A DNA stretch of 64,000 nucleotides from Protonemura montana (taxonomy: Eukaryota; Arthropoda; Insecta; Plecoptera; Nemouridae). The DNA is taken from NCBI GenBank assembly GCA_947568835.1, contig OX387602.1, forward strand, positions 31,110,133-31,174,132, given 5' to 3'. Both the position numbers and the translations under genes were made by a program. This document shows positions 24,501 to 30,253 of this stretch, piece by piece. The first letter of the stretch is position 1. The number at the start of each line of letters is the position of its first letter. The notes beneath the pieces were generated by a model, which was not told the origin of the DNA, did no database searches, and saw only the letters and a program-made list of their open reading frames with translations.

Positions 24501-26502
24501 TCCCTGGCTCCCGTTGAAGTTGCCAACCCAGCTGTACACATCCATGCTTGCACCATGCCCTATACCTTGGCACACATGTCCCTGGCTCCCATTGAAGTTG
24601 CCAACCCAGCTGTACACATCCATGCTTGCACCATGCCCTTTACCTTGACACACATGTCCCTGGCTCCCATTGAAGATGTCAACCTAGCTGTACACATCCA
24701 TGCTTGCACCATGCCCTATACCTTGGCACACATGTCCCTGGCTCCCATTGAAGATGCCAACCCAGCTGTACACATCCATGCTTGCACCATGCCCTATACC
24801 TTGACACACATGTCCCTGGCTCCCATTGAAGATGTCAACCTAGCTGTACACATCCATGCTTGTATCCTGGCCCTTCATAAGCATTTTTTCTCACTTTGCA
24901 GGAACAGCATATCAATGGCCCTGAGCTCGGTGACGACGAGCTGTTCTCTGCTCTAAACGACGACATGCCTGAAGGCATCGAGGGCATGCAGGACTTCAGC
25001 GACATCTTCACGTGCTGGCCGGAGCCTGGCCCTGGTGGACCTCAGAGCCCGACAGGCAGTCCACGGCGCGGAGACTCTCCGTCCGCGGCGGGCAGTCCCA
25101 GTGGGATGGGAGCTGACGGCGGGCACAGCAGTCCGTTCCCGTGCAACGCCATGGGCAGGAACGGAGCTATTCTCGCAGCCGACGCCCAGGTCAGAACCGA
25201 ATGCCGATATTGGATGCAGCTGCAATCTCTTGGCCATTTGATATGAATGAGAGAGAGAATACATAGTATGGGGGGGAAGAAGAAAGGAGCCGTCAAGTCT
25301 AACAATCTGGCTATTCAACATCAGGTGGAACTAATCGAGAAACTTTGCGACAAGAGTTAAAATATTTTGACAGCATCTACTTGTGGTTAATGTATACCTA
25401 AGGGTGAAGTTGGTAGAAAACAGCAGAGACCCAAGATCACTATAAATATAAACATTGCGCCCAATGCCGAACCTAACACTGGCCGTGTTTTCAGGAGGAA
25501 GTCGGCACTCTACACCAGCAGCCGTTGGCCCTCGGCTACTTTGTGTCGACGGCGCCTACCGGCCGCATGCCGGGCTGGTTCTGGGCTCCGTGCCCGCACC
25601 TCGAGAACGTCTGCCCGTCGTTCCTCAAGAACGCCTTGCACCTGCATAGTCCGGCAATCCAGCAGAACTCGGACGACCTGTTGCAGCAGCAGTCCAACGT
25701 TACCGTGCATCCCCTCGACTCCCAGTATACTACAGACGTGCTACGGTAAGTCACAAGGATCTTAAAACTTGGTTATCACATCATGGGATTTCACACAATC
25801 AACACAACGTGCATAGGGCTCACACATACATAGTGCCCTTAACTCTTTGCTCTGTGTCAAATTATTTTAACAAACATGGCGTACGATCTTGGCTGACTGA
25901 CGAAGTGGGACGTTGTTGAGTTCTCTGTTTTTAGATTATGTTTCCGAAAGACGGTCAAAAACCTTTGCTACCTCACTGCTACATTATGGAATAGGTCAAG
26001 GAGTAAAATTAAACATAGCAGTGGGACAGTGCAAAGACTATGACTATGTCGGATTGTAATGTGAACAGGAGGAATCTTGTGTTGACAGGAGTTGATTGAA
26101 GAACCCTTTAGACCAAGACCCAGACCCCAGGAGAAGATTACAATCACAATCGTGCAAGCCTCACAAACTCTTGCAGATCTTTCAAACTCTTACAGACCTT
26201 TCAAACTCTTGCAGACCTTTAAAACTCCATGCAATGCACGTGGTGAGGAAGTATATGTCAGCAAGGACGACAAGGAAAATGTTCAATCCTAAGATGTGGT
26301 CGTGAAATGTGAAAACATGACTGCATTTTTTCCGTGAGTTTGCTCTGAAAGTGAACTTTCTGTCTGCAGCTACGTCCTGGAAGGCTACAACGCACTCTCC
26401 TGGCTGGCGCTTGACTCGAACACGCACGACCGTCTCTCCTGTCTACCCGTGCACGTGCAAGCGCTAATGCAACTCTACCACATGACCGCCGCCCTCGTGT
26501 GA
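343..26502 (+). CDS. MED13: Mediator complex subunit 13, 24 exons, 5' partial
   Basis: MED13 (Drosophila skuld) is the large scaffold of the CDK8 kinase module, with CDK8, cyclin C and MED12; it ties the module to core Mediator in the nucleus and controls Pol II engagement. The exons joined here are 343-550, 1345-1623, 2750-3021, 4648-4797, 6079-6421, 7994-8229, 8545-8755, 10832-10963, 11178-11333, 11814-12119, 12660-13184, 14095-14420, 14939-15209, 15678-15930, 17525-17748, 19457-19621, 20243-20435, 20889-21155, 21984-22144, 23255-23627, 24086-24384, 24902-25189, 25495-25745 and 26370-26502. They sum to 6022 bases; after one base completing an upstream codon they give 2006 residues and a TGA, with every junction in phase. 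Family hallmarks include [31 protein letters not shown], the CGFSAVVNR segment, KYAPL-type motifs, [13 protein letters not shown] and GRIGHGELK. Vertebrate MED13 is about 2170 residues, so roughly 170 N-terminal residues lie outside the window. A MED13L-type paralogue cannot be excluded, but arthropods usually have one gene. Confidence 0.97.
633..907. mobile_element. tRNA-like SINE: minus fragment then plus copy (intron 1)
   Basis: 633-690 is the 3' end of a minus copy. 719-907 is a plus copy with box A-like TAGCTCAATGG, a degraded box B, flanking inverted repeats (CGTCTCAAAAA / TTTTTGAGACG-like) and the tail GCGCATTGCAAGGGTTTGC. The rest of intron 1 (to 1344) shows nothing recognisable. Confidence 0.75.
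1345..1623 (+). CDS. MED13: MED13 exon 2 (N-terminal domain)
   Basis: Acceptor AATATTTCAG, donor CGG|GTAAAC. Residues 70-162 carry the Med13_N signature [14 protein letters not shown], then EEWRQFFPL and [17 protein letters not shown]. Confidence 0.95.
1673..1903. mobile_element. MITE family 1, full copy (intron 2)
   Basis: About 180 bp bounded by inverted repeats CTTAAGAAAAACTATTTGAA and the reverse complement near 1854, with TIR-internal CTGGGTTTTGAA. A 48-bp extension (ACTAGTGCTAAGGATAAATC...) follows and is shared by other copies. Confidence 0.8.
2459..2655 (+). mobile_element. tRNA-like SINE (intron 2)
   Basis: Full plus copy: left inverted repeat, TAGCTCAATGG (A box), GGTTCGAGTCC (B box), right inverted repeat TTTTTGAGAC, then AATAATAAAATACCCCGCGC and the GCAAGCGTTT tail. 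Confidence 0.85.
2750..3021 (+). CDS. MED13: MED13 exon 3
   Basis: Acceptor TGCGCACAG, donor AA|GTGAGT, leaving two bases of a Lys codon. Residues 163-252 start with a Pro-rich stretch ([17 protein letters not shown]), at the place where vertebrate MED13 has its FBW7 phosphodegron, and end with [15 protein letters not shown], matching the conserved WDFVE...CSC block. Confidence 0.93.
3022..4182. other. MED13 intron 3, left part, without recognisable content
   Basis: AT-rich intron. 3130-3260 has weak resemblance to the interior of MITE family 1 (TTCTTTTGTGG, GTAACGGGTACGTGTTA); the rest shows nothing I can support. Confidence 0.4.
4221..4463 (+). mobile_element. 5S-derived SINE head, tandem units (intron 3)
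   Basis: About 2.6 tandem units of 91 bp, each with GTGACCATCATACACATGAC, CAGTTCTGTTCGGGAGAGAG and AAGCAACACTGCGCTGGGTC then GGTATTGGATGGGTGACC. The last two are the box A and box C of a 5S rRNA promoter. The SINE body is missing. Confidence 0.8.
4648..4797 (+). CDS. MED13: MED13 exon 4 (linker with TPFHRR)
   Basis: Acceptor CGTCCGCAG, donor AG|GTTCGT, chosen because it is the only nearby GT that keeps phase with the flanking exons. The translation begins CKRSTAGQ and contains [11 protein letters not shown], matching the short TPFHHR motif of the family. The rest is low-complexity linker. The right edge is less certain than other exons: a longer frame is open to about 4916. Confidence 0.8.
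4921..5093. mobile_element. MITE family 1 copy (intron 4)
   Basis: Contains ATGTGGTTCTTTTGTTATTG, AGGACTGCTCAAATCTCTGA and the right end AACTCAGTTGAAATAGTTTT. The left terminal repeat is degraded. Nothing else is recognisable in intron 4. Confidence 0.75.
6079..6421 (+). CDS. MED13: MED13 exon 5 (Ser/Pro/Ala-rich linker)
   Basis: Two acceptor AGs lie 8 bases apart (GCCAGCAG and TTGCAG); only the first keeps the frame. Donor CAG|GTCAGT. Residues 304-417 are a disordered Pro/Ala/Ser linker with [10 protein letters not shown] and [13 protein letters not shown], a stretch I associate with insect MED13. Confidence 0.88.
6422..7993. other. MED13 intron 5, featureless
   Basis: AT-rich. Apart from an (ATA)n run near 6441-6461 I see no repeat, gene or element. 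Confidence 0.5.
7994..8229 (+). CDS. MED13: MED13 exon 6
   Basis: Acceptor GCTTGCAG, donor TG|GTGAGT. Residues 418-495 end in [12 protein letters not shown], which continues across the intron into [25 protein letters not shown] repeat sits in the middle. Confidence 0.92.
8282..8510 (+). repeat. ~74-bp tandem repeat, three units (intron 6)
   Basis: Units contain CACAAGCATAGCACACAAGG and AAAACTTGGTTATCATATGG. A decayed copy lies at 25752-25830 in intron 23. Confidence 0.85.
8545..8755 (+). CDS. MED13: MED13 exon 7
   Basis: Acceptor TGTCCTCAG. The donor CCG|GTAGGT is the first unit of a TTAGG run. Residues 496-566 are [13 protein letters not shown] followed by an Ala/Pro-rich linker and [11 protein letters not shown], whose IKQEP resembles a SUMOylation consensus (IKQE). 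Confidence 0.92.
8756..8780 (+). repeat. Telomere-type (TTAGG)n run at a splice donor
   Basis: GGTAGG is followed by four TTAGG units. The GT of the first unit is the donor of MED13 intron 7. Confidence 0.9.
9545..10250 (+). repeat. 49-bp minisatellite, about 14 units (intron 7)
   Basis: Unit contains AGCTTGCACAGATATTCCAT, CCTTATGAGGCAAAGACTAC and CACAGATAA. The same minisatellite recurs at 46968-47241 and 48327-48480. The rest of intron 7 (8781-9544 and 10251-10831) shows nothing recognisable. Confidence 0.95.
10832..10963 (+). CDS. MED13: MED13 exon 8
   Basis: Acceptor CCGTTTCCAG, donor AAG|GTACGC. Residues 567-610 include [12 protein letters not shown], the equivalent of the acidic DPYAF segment of other MED13 proteins. 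Confidence 0.92.
11178..11333 (+). CDS. MED13: MED13 exon 9
   Basis: Acceptor GCTCCAG, donor GCG|GTAAGA. Residues 611-662: an acidic run ([10 protein letters not shown]), then [19 protein letters not shown], matching the conserved YTDLDNLFNSDEDE motif. Confidence 0.94.
11814..12119 (+). CDS. MED13: MED13 exon 10
   Basis: Acceptor GGATGTTTTAG, donor CAG|GTAAAA. Residues 663-764 include [20 protein letters not shown], one of the best-conserved MED13 motifs, and [13 protein letters not shown]. Confidence 0.95.
12128..12262. mobile_element. MITE family 1 end with flanking block (intron 10)
   Basis: ACACATAATTAGTTAG...TTTATTTCAGAAAA matches 7-87, followed by TTAAGAAAAACTATTTGAGC, the MITE-1 terminal repeat. 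Confidence 0.65.
12660..13184 (+). CDS. MED13: MED13 exon 11
   Basis: Acceptor CCCTGTTCCAG, donor AAG|GTAGGC. Residues 765-939, the largest exon. [13 protein letters not shown] and [12 protein letters not shown] begin it, a long Pro-rich loop follows, and it closes with NSVEPAA...[19 protein letters not shown] and [10 protein letters not shown]. Confidence 0.97.
13408..13500 (+). mobile_element. Decayed tRNA-like SINE fragment (intron 11)
   Basis: Remnant GGTGAGATCGTGATTCGACC then GTTTGGGCATCAATTG and AAATAAAATACTGAG, matching the 3' half of the tRNA-like SINE. Confidence 0.6.
13971..14050. mobile_element. Internally deleted MITE family 1 (intron 11)
   Basis: CTTAAGAAAAACTATTTGAA and CTGGGTTTTTCTTAAAACTA fuse the two ends of the element; the shared extension AAGTAGACATGAGTCTAAAA follows. 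Confidence 0.7.
14095..14420 (+). CDS. MED13: MED13 exon 12
   Basis: Acceptor TTCCTTGCAG, donor AG|GTTCGT. Residues 940-1047: [12 protein letters not shown], a Pro/Gly-rich insert longer than in vertebrates, then [18 protein letters not shown] and [12 protein letters not shown]. Confidence 0.96.
14597..14850. mobile_element. MITE family 2 half copy (intron 12)
   Basis: Matches the right half of the full copy at 51859-52281: GCTTTTGAGACTTTTCATGC, GTGGCTCCACTTAACGTGAC, TTTGGCGGCCATCTTTCACG and the end ACCTACACTCAACG. Confidence 0.85.
14939..15209 (+). CDS. MED13: MED13 exon 13
   Basis: Acceptor ATCCGCACCAG, donor AAG|GTAAGC. Residues 1048-1138 include [12 protein letters not shown], equivalent to the LLLQDQC helix, and a helical segment to NTVSMCK. 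Confidence 0.92.
15308..15628. mobile_element. MITE family 1, palindromic copy (intron 13)
   Basis: Two arms in opposite orientation, each with AACGTTTCGTAACTTGTACC or its reverse complement, between CTTAGCACTAGTTTTAACAA and CCCAGTTGAAATAGTTTTTG. Confidence 0.75.
15678..15930 (+). CDS. MED13: MED13 exon 14
   Basis: Acceptor TTTGGCAG, donor G|GTAAGC. Residues 1139-1222 include [24 protein letters not shown] and [15 protein letters not shown], all strongly conserved in MED13. Confidence 0.96.
16117..17050 (+). repeat. 103-bp minisatellite, about 9 units (intron 14)
   Basis: Unit contains TTTATTTATTTATTGATTTC, TACAAGTATACCGGTGGTTA, GTGCTAGTAGGCAATCTGGC and CTGGTTCCTAGGTCTGAGGT. It lies 3' of a minus-strand LINE fragment and is probably an amplified LINE 3' UTR/tail. 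Confidence 0.93.
17189..17262 (+). repeat. 18-bp tandem repeat (intron 14)
   Basis: Four units of GTGCTACCTATTTGCTAT, between the LINE fragment and the 103-bp array. Confidence 0.9.
17262..17420 (-). pseudogene. LINE reverse transcriptase C-terminal fragment (intron 14)
   Basis: The minus strand reads [20 protein letters not shown] then [13 protein letters not shown], the C-terminal signature (RxxRLWNxLP) of CR1/L2/jockey-type non-LTR reverse transcriptases. Only this 5'-truncated end is present. Confidence 0.75.
17525..17748 (+). CDS. MED13: MED13 exon 15 (MID-like domain)
   Basis: Acceptor CACCTCTCAG, donor GAG|GTGAGA. Residues 1223-1297 open the MID_MedPIWI domain: [39 protein letters not shown] and [10 protein letters not shown]. 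Confidence 0.97.
17850..18066 (-). pseudogene. LINE 3' end with reverse transcriptase C-terminus (intron 15)
   Basis: The minus strand reads [30 protein letters not shown] then stop, again the RxxRLWNxLP ending. A T-rich stretch (TTTATTTATTTATTTG) at 17854-17880 is the presumed A-rich tail of the minus-strand element. Confidence 0.75.
18066..19145. repeat. 45-bp minisatellite, 24 units (intron 15)
   Basis: Unit contains GGCTTGATGGCCCATGTCGC and TATTGTACCTAGGGAGGTAC. Because 45 is a multiple of 3 and the unit has no stops, both strands stay open for about 400 codons. On the minus strand the repeat reads [15 protein letters not shown] in frame with the LINE fragment at 17850-18066. Not a gene of its own. 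Confidence 0.95.
19457..19621 (+). CDS. MED13: MED13 exon 16 (MID-like domain); GC donor
   Basis: Acceptor TTCCCGCAG. The donor is CAG|GCAAGT, a GC-AG intron with an otherwise perfect donor consensus. Residues 1298-1352: [26 protein letters not shown] and LKLYAQ, which joins directly to [10 protein letters not shown] in the next exon. Confidence 0.95.
19740..19972. mobile_element. tRNA-like SINE inverted pair (intron 16)
   Basis: A minus copy (19745-19922) with GGACTTAAACCCCGATCTCC and ATTGAGCTATCTGGACACTG is followed at once by the 3' end of a plus copy (GGGCATCAATTTTTGAGATG, TTATAGTGTTCATAATAATA). Confidence 0.8.
20243..20435 (+). CDS. MED13: MED13 exon 17
   Basis: Acceptor TGCATTGCAG, donor A|GTGAGT. 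Residues 1353-1416: [20 protein letters not shown], then a Ser/Pro-rich linker. Confidence 0.94.
20650..20866. mobile_element. MITE family 1 copy (intron 17)
   Basis: ATGTGGTTCTTTTGTTATCG, AGGACTGCTCAAACCTCTGA, CATTCAAAACCCAGTTTAAA and the extension GCTAAGGATAAATCAAGTAG. Confidence 0.75.
20889..21155 (+). CDS. MED13: MED13 exon 18 (start of PIWI-like domain)
   Basis: Acceptor TGTTTGCAG, donor G|GTACGT. Residues 1417-1505: [40 protein letters not shown] and SVQLISLE, the first strands of the Med13_C PIWI-like fold. Confidence 0.96.
21184..21511. mobile_element. MITE family 2 copy, right end truncated (intron 18)
   Basis: Starts CGTTGAGTGTGTAGGTTCTA and contains AAAGATGGCCGCCAAATGAC and both inner arms. 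It ends near TGTTCCGGCACT, so the distal right arm is missing. Confidence 0.85.
21879..21920 (+). mobile_element. 5S-SINE tail fragment (intron 18)
   Basis: CAAACAGTGCGTCGTTAAAC and CACCACAAATAAAATAAAT match the 3' tail of the 5S-derived SINE. Confidence 0.6.
21984..22144 (+). CDS. MED13: MED13 exon 19 (PIWI-like)
   Basis: Acceptor CTCTACGCAG, donor GAC|GTAAGT. Residues 1506-1559: [35 protein letters not shown]. Confidence 0.94.
22386..22460. mobile_element. MITE family 1 fragment (intron 19)
   Basis: GGTTTTAGACTCACTCATGT...CCTTAGCACTGGTTTTAAGA then AAATAGTTTTTCTT: both termini with the interior deleted. Confidence 0.65.
22508..22950. repeat. 72-bp minisatellite, about 6 units (intron 19)
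   Basis: Unit contains GTCAAGTTGATTGAATGACA, GGCTGATCATAGCCTGGTTC and CTCTGCCAAGCAGTGAGTGG. On the minus strand part of the unit reads [14 protein letters not shown], a LINE reverse transcriptase end. Confidence 0.95.
22905..23101 (-). pseudogene. LINE reverse transcriptase C-terminal fragment (intron 19)
   Basis: The minus strand reads [20 protein letters not shown] and, further on, [20 protein letters not shown] then L. The layout (YIYK...G...YRTNIG...S...R..RL) matches the C-terminal part of non-LTR reverse transcriptases. The 72-bp array grows from its end. Confidence 0.6.
23255..23627 (+). CDS. MED13: MED13 exon 20 (PIWI-like core)
   Basis: Acceptor CTCGACGCAG, donor G|GTAGGT. Residues 1560-1683: [63 protein letters not shown]. 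This is the most conserved stretch of the gene here. Confidence 0.97.
24086..24384 (+). CDS. MED13: MED13 exon 21 (PIWI-like)
   Basis: Acceptor CTGCCTTCAG, donor CAG|GTAAGC. Residues 1684-1783: [40 protein letters not shown] and [20 protein letters not shown]. Confidence 0.96.
24408..24868 (+). repeat. 78-bp minisatellite, about 6 units (intron 21)
   Basis: Unit contains CCTTGGCACACATGTCCCTG, GCTCCCATTGAAGATGCCAA, CCCAGCTGTACACATCCATG and CTTGCACCATGCCCTATA. It begins about 25 bases after the exon 21 donor and fills most of the intron. Confidence 0.95.
24902..25189 (+). CDS. MED13: MED13 exon 22
   Basis: Acceptor CACTTTGCAG, donor CAG|GTCAGA. Residues 1784-1879: acidic [15 protein letters not shown] and [11 protein letters not shown], then [20 protein letters not shown], equivalent to the PASPTGSP loop. 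Confidence 0.95.
25495..25745 (+). CDS. MED13: MED13 exon 23
   Basis: Acceptor GTGTTTTCAG, donor CG|GTAAGT. Residues 1880-1962: [53 protein letters not shown]. Confidence 0.97.
25746..26369. other. MED13 intron 23
   Basis: 25752-25830 is a decayed copy of the intron-6 74-bp repeat (AAGGATCTTAAAACTTGGTT). 26166-26228 holds three imperfect ~21-bp units (CAAACTCTTGCAGACCTTT). Nothing else is seen. Confidence 0.6.
26370..26502 (+). CDS. MED13: MED13 last exon
   Basis: Acceptor CTGTCTGCAG. Residues 1963-2006: [39 protein letters not shown], then TGA at 26500-26502. This is the canonical C-terminus of the family. Confidence 0.97.
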
Positions 26503-26890
26503 CCACTCCCATTCTGGCCACGCCCCCAGCGTTAACGTGCAGTCCCAGAAGCAGCCAAAGAGACGATTCCTCGAGGGTTGTTTTTTTTACTTTTTTTAAA
26601 AGATATTTTTAAAGGGTGTTTGATTTGCTGGCCTGTCGGCTGCCCCCCGAACGCAATGAGTAGCTGTGAATACTAGGTACCAAAGGAAACGCATTCTCTC
26701 CGCAAGGAACTACGCTTGCGCCGGCGCCGTCGGATTTTCTTCTTTGGCGCACCGAAATTTCCGGTGGACGAAGTGGACTGAAGTTTGTATTTTTGTATGT
26801 CGGAACAAAGCGAGGCATTCCGTTGGCGTCCCCCCGAAAGTGCGGAAACTCTTGCAATAAACCGAGCCGGTGCTCAGGTCACGTGTTACT
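26503..26890 (+). other. MED13 3' UTR with AATAAA
   Basis: Non-coding sequence after the MED13 stop. AATAAA at 26856-26861 is the first poly(A) signal; the end is placed about 30 bases beyond it by convention, not from transcript data. Confidence 0.55.
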
Positions 26891-29800
26891 TCATTTTATT
26901 GCTGCGTATTTATTTCAAGCCACGTTCTTAATTAATTCGTAACGGTCCGTGCTTTATCATCAGTCTATCGTTTTCCTGTTAGCTCGGTTTCTGACAAAAT
27001 TTTTCGTCTGTTCACCGCGATTGTTGGTAGCAATGGTTCAAGGTTTTGTCTTAAAATAATTAACGGCAAAGGCCAGAGTCGGTCTTTGAATCGGACCAGA
27101 AAGTTGAATTTGCAGTACAATTTCAATGCTTGAGGAGCCATTTAAGAATTGGCAAATCTTCCTTTTAAAGCATATGTTTGGTTGTTTTGTTCCCCAAGTG
27201 GGACCTGGTCGCGGCCCAATTATCCCGGTGCACCAAACACAGAGCACGGAAAGCCAGGACTTCAAATCCCGGTCAATTTTTATTACAACACTTTAGGGAA
27301 ATGGGAAATCATGTATTATAACAATGATATAATAATAATGATTATTATTAAGTAAACATATATTATATGAAATATTCTAACTTTATATATTATTAAATTA
27401 ATTGTGTACATAGCATATAAATATGAGATAGTACAAAACTGTTGTTTGTGAGAGTTGCTAGTTGCTGAAACGAGGTCGTTGTGTAAATAGCGTAGGTTTT
27501 CTCATATCTCTAAACGTATTCTGTACATTTTGCACACACACGTCTTCTAGCTCTCATTAAATAAATGATTAGGTAGTAAAATACCGTTTAACTCGTCTGG
27601 GGCATTTCGCGAGCGTTTGCTCGCTGGGGCGGCTTGTAGATTTTGTGTGAATATGTTGAATTACGCAGGCTAAGACAGTCAATACCCTCGATGGATAGGC
27701 AACGATATATCTCTAGCGATTCTGTTAATTTATTTTGTAAATATGTGCACGAGAAAGTATTAGGGATTGGTGGAATTGACGAGGCAATAGAAGGCGCAGA
27801 AAGCAGACTTCCTTGCCGCTGGTTCTTGCCGAGAGGCGGAACTAGGCGTTTGAAGCGGCCCCCCCGCCGCACTTTCCGGCCAGGGGTGTGTACATATGAC
27901 AAACTTCCCGGCGGTTGTGTATTTTCGGCCTTCACCGGCTTGTACAGTAGTGCAATCGTAGCGAGTTAACCACTGCAGGGATTTCACAGGAATTGGTACT
28001 TTCACCTTTCGTAAACTTAGGCAAACACTTTTATTACAAAACAAGCCTCAACGCCGGCCTAGTCGGCCACTTGCTGTCGGACGAGACCCATATTTTAGTA
28101 ACGTAATTACGAGAAGGGTGGAAACAAGCGTCTACGTAGGAATTAGTGATTCGAGCGGCCGAAAGTCAAAATTAACGCTGTCTAACTAGATCAGTTTGAA
28201 ATTCTAAAATAGTATAACAATAATGATGACATATTAAATGCTGGGACATTCACACTTTTATACCTACATAGTTACATTACATCGATAAATGGTGACCGTC
28301 GATCGCAGATGACGACGCGCTAAAAATGTTTGTTGATGGTTTTTAGAGCGGATAATAGATTAAATTTTAATAACCCTGGACCAATTCTGCTGAAGTTTTG
28401 TCACATAGAAATGTCAATGTTTTTAACTTGAGTTATATTCAACTCTTCAATACATGAAATAAATAATAAATTATATGTTGGAGACGGCTTGACCAGCTGA
28501 TGCCAGCAAGTTGGCCGCTTGATCGAGCAAAATGAACGAACGAACCAACGAATGATTGTTCCGTGTGACTTGACTTCAGCCTCCATGAGCATCTCCCCAC
28601 CCGCTACCGAGACAATGTCTTGCAAAGCAACCGGCACGGTGAGGCTGTCACTCACCGTGCCGGTAACTAGGAATAATTATTACAATTATAAATACATGAA
28701 AGTACCTAATGGACTTGTGAGCAAACGCAAGAATAAGATCGTAGTATTTATTACTTGGGTAGTAAAATTGGGATGCATTATCAATGCTGATTATTAATTA
28801 TTATTAATAACATCATTAATATTATTACGAAATACTGCAATTTTATGTGTAAATAAAAGTAAAACATTGAATTGTTTGGAATTTGAATTATTGTCATTTT
28901 TTCACCCAACAGAATGTGTTTCGATTCACTTTACTGTCACCTTATCACAGTTTTTCAAGTCCAGTTTCCAAGAAAGAGCGCTTGCCATTATTCACTGGTA
29001 TCCAACTATCCAACTGTCACAGTACAGAATTTTTTCCCAGCTTTAAAAGAAAGTTAACACTGACAAAAAAAAACCTTGATTTATTTGTGTGAAAATGAAG
29101 TGGGGGGAGGGGAACCTTCTTCAATTTTTCACAAAATTCAAACGATTCCCGTGAGCTTACAATGGCTGGCTATATCGTTGTAGAGAGAATACTTTCAGCT
29201 AATGCCAGCTAATTTTTTTAATACAATAATCCCAGCTCATTACTTGTACATATAGTTTACGATGGGGCGCTCCTTTTCCTATTCCTAACTGTCGACTTAA
29301 CTTGATGGCAGGTTGAATAGGTAACATCTTCTTGAGCAACATTCAACCGTACCGAGTTCAAATCCCAATCGGTTCATATTTTTTTCGTCATAAATCGGCA
29401 ACTTGACTTAATTATTATTTATTATCGATAATTTTCATCACGTGTTTAGTAATAAATCCACAGATACGCACTGGTCCACGAAGATCTGTTTTATGGTCGT
29501 CGTCTATGTCGCCAGTGGGCCGCAGTTCGACTCCCGGCTGCTGCAACTCAAAACCACTCAAAACTCTTCTTCTGGAACATACTTCTGTTGAAGGGATGGC
29601 TATAAAAAGGTCAGAGGAATTCTTTTACAAATGTATTTACTAAGATATATTTTATAGAATATATATGTAAGATCTTTACCTCCTTACTTGAATATTGGCT
29701 GTTTGGCTTCGAAACTTTCCTTTTTTTAGTAAGGGGCAAGGAGTGAGGGGTTTCCTGATATTTCGAGTAAAACAATGGCGGGGGTCTGTGTCAGGATGGC

Positions 29801-30253
29801 AGTGCTCGGATTAAACTGAGCCAGTGCGATGACGATCATCTGGCGGCGCCGGCTGCGGTTGTTTTCAACTACACGTGGTCATGTTGGTACAGACCGAGAC
29901 TCTTATGAGTCGACCAATCTCGGGACATCAGCATCGAAACCTGGCGCCACCACTGGACGGCAGTGGTGAGGCCGGGTTTCAAAACTGGATACGGGTTGTT
30001 CTGCTAGATGAAAAAACTGGGAGCTTTGAGTAATCAAAAATATGACAATCGAAAAATATCTTCAAAGCTGCTGATTCAGATTCTGCGCCCACAGTAGGTA
30101 ATTCGAGCGATGAGGACGTCCTGGTCGATGTGATGAAGAATTCACGATCGAATTCCGGCCGATGAATGATAGTATTATATATTTCTTAACATCAGGCGTA
30201 TCAATATCCGGGTAACCGACCGAAGTCCAGCATTGACTGATCGAGTACATTTG
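26890..30253. other. Intergenic DNA, no gene recognised
   Basis: AT-rich, with many short unconvincing open frames. Two weak tRNA-like stretches lie at its right end: 29306-29392, with GAGTTCAAATCCC and a following T7, and 29470-29550, with CAGTTCGACTCCC. A perfect hairpin is listed separately. Confidence 0.5.
28630..28664. other. Perfect 14-bp inverted repeat with 7-base loop
   Basis: ACCGGCACGGTGAG, loop GCTGTCA, then CTCACCGTGCCGGT. It stands alone in AT-rich intergenic DNA and belongs to no repeat family seen here. Confidence 0.85.

Noticed and set aside
24181-24956. Open frames with 26-residue repeats ([20 protein letters not shown])
   Set aside because: A 78-bp minisatellite within intron 21, bounded by clear donor and acceptor sites. 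Only intron retention would translate part of it.
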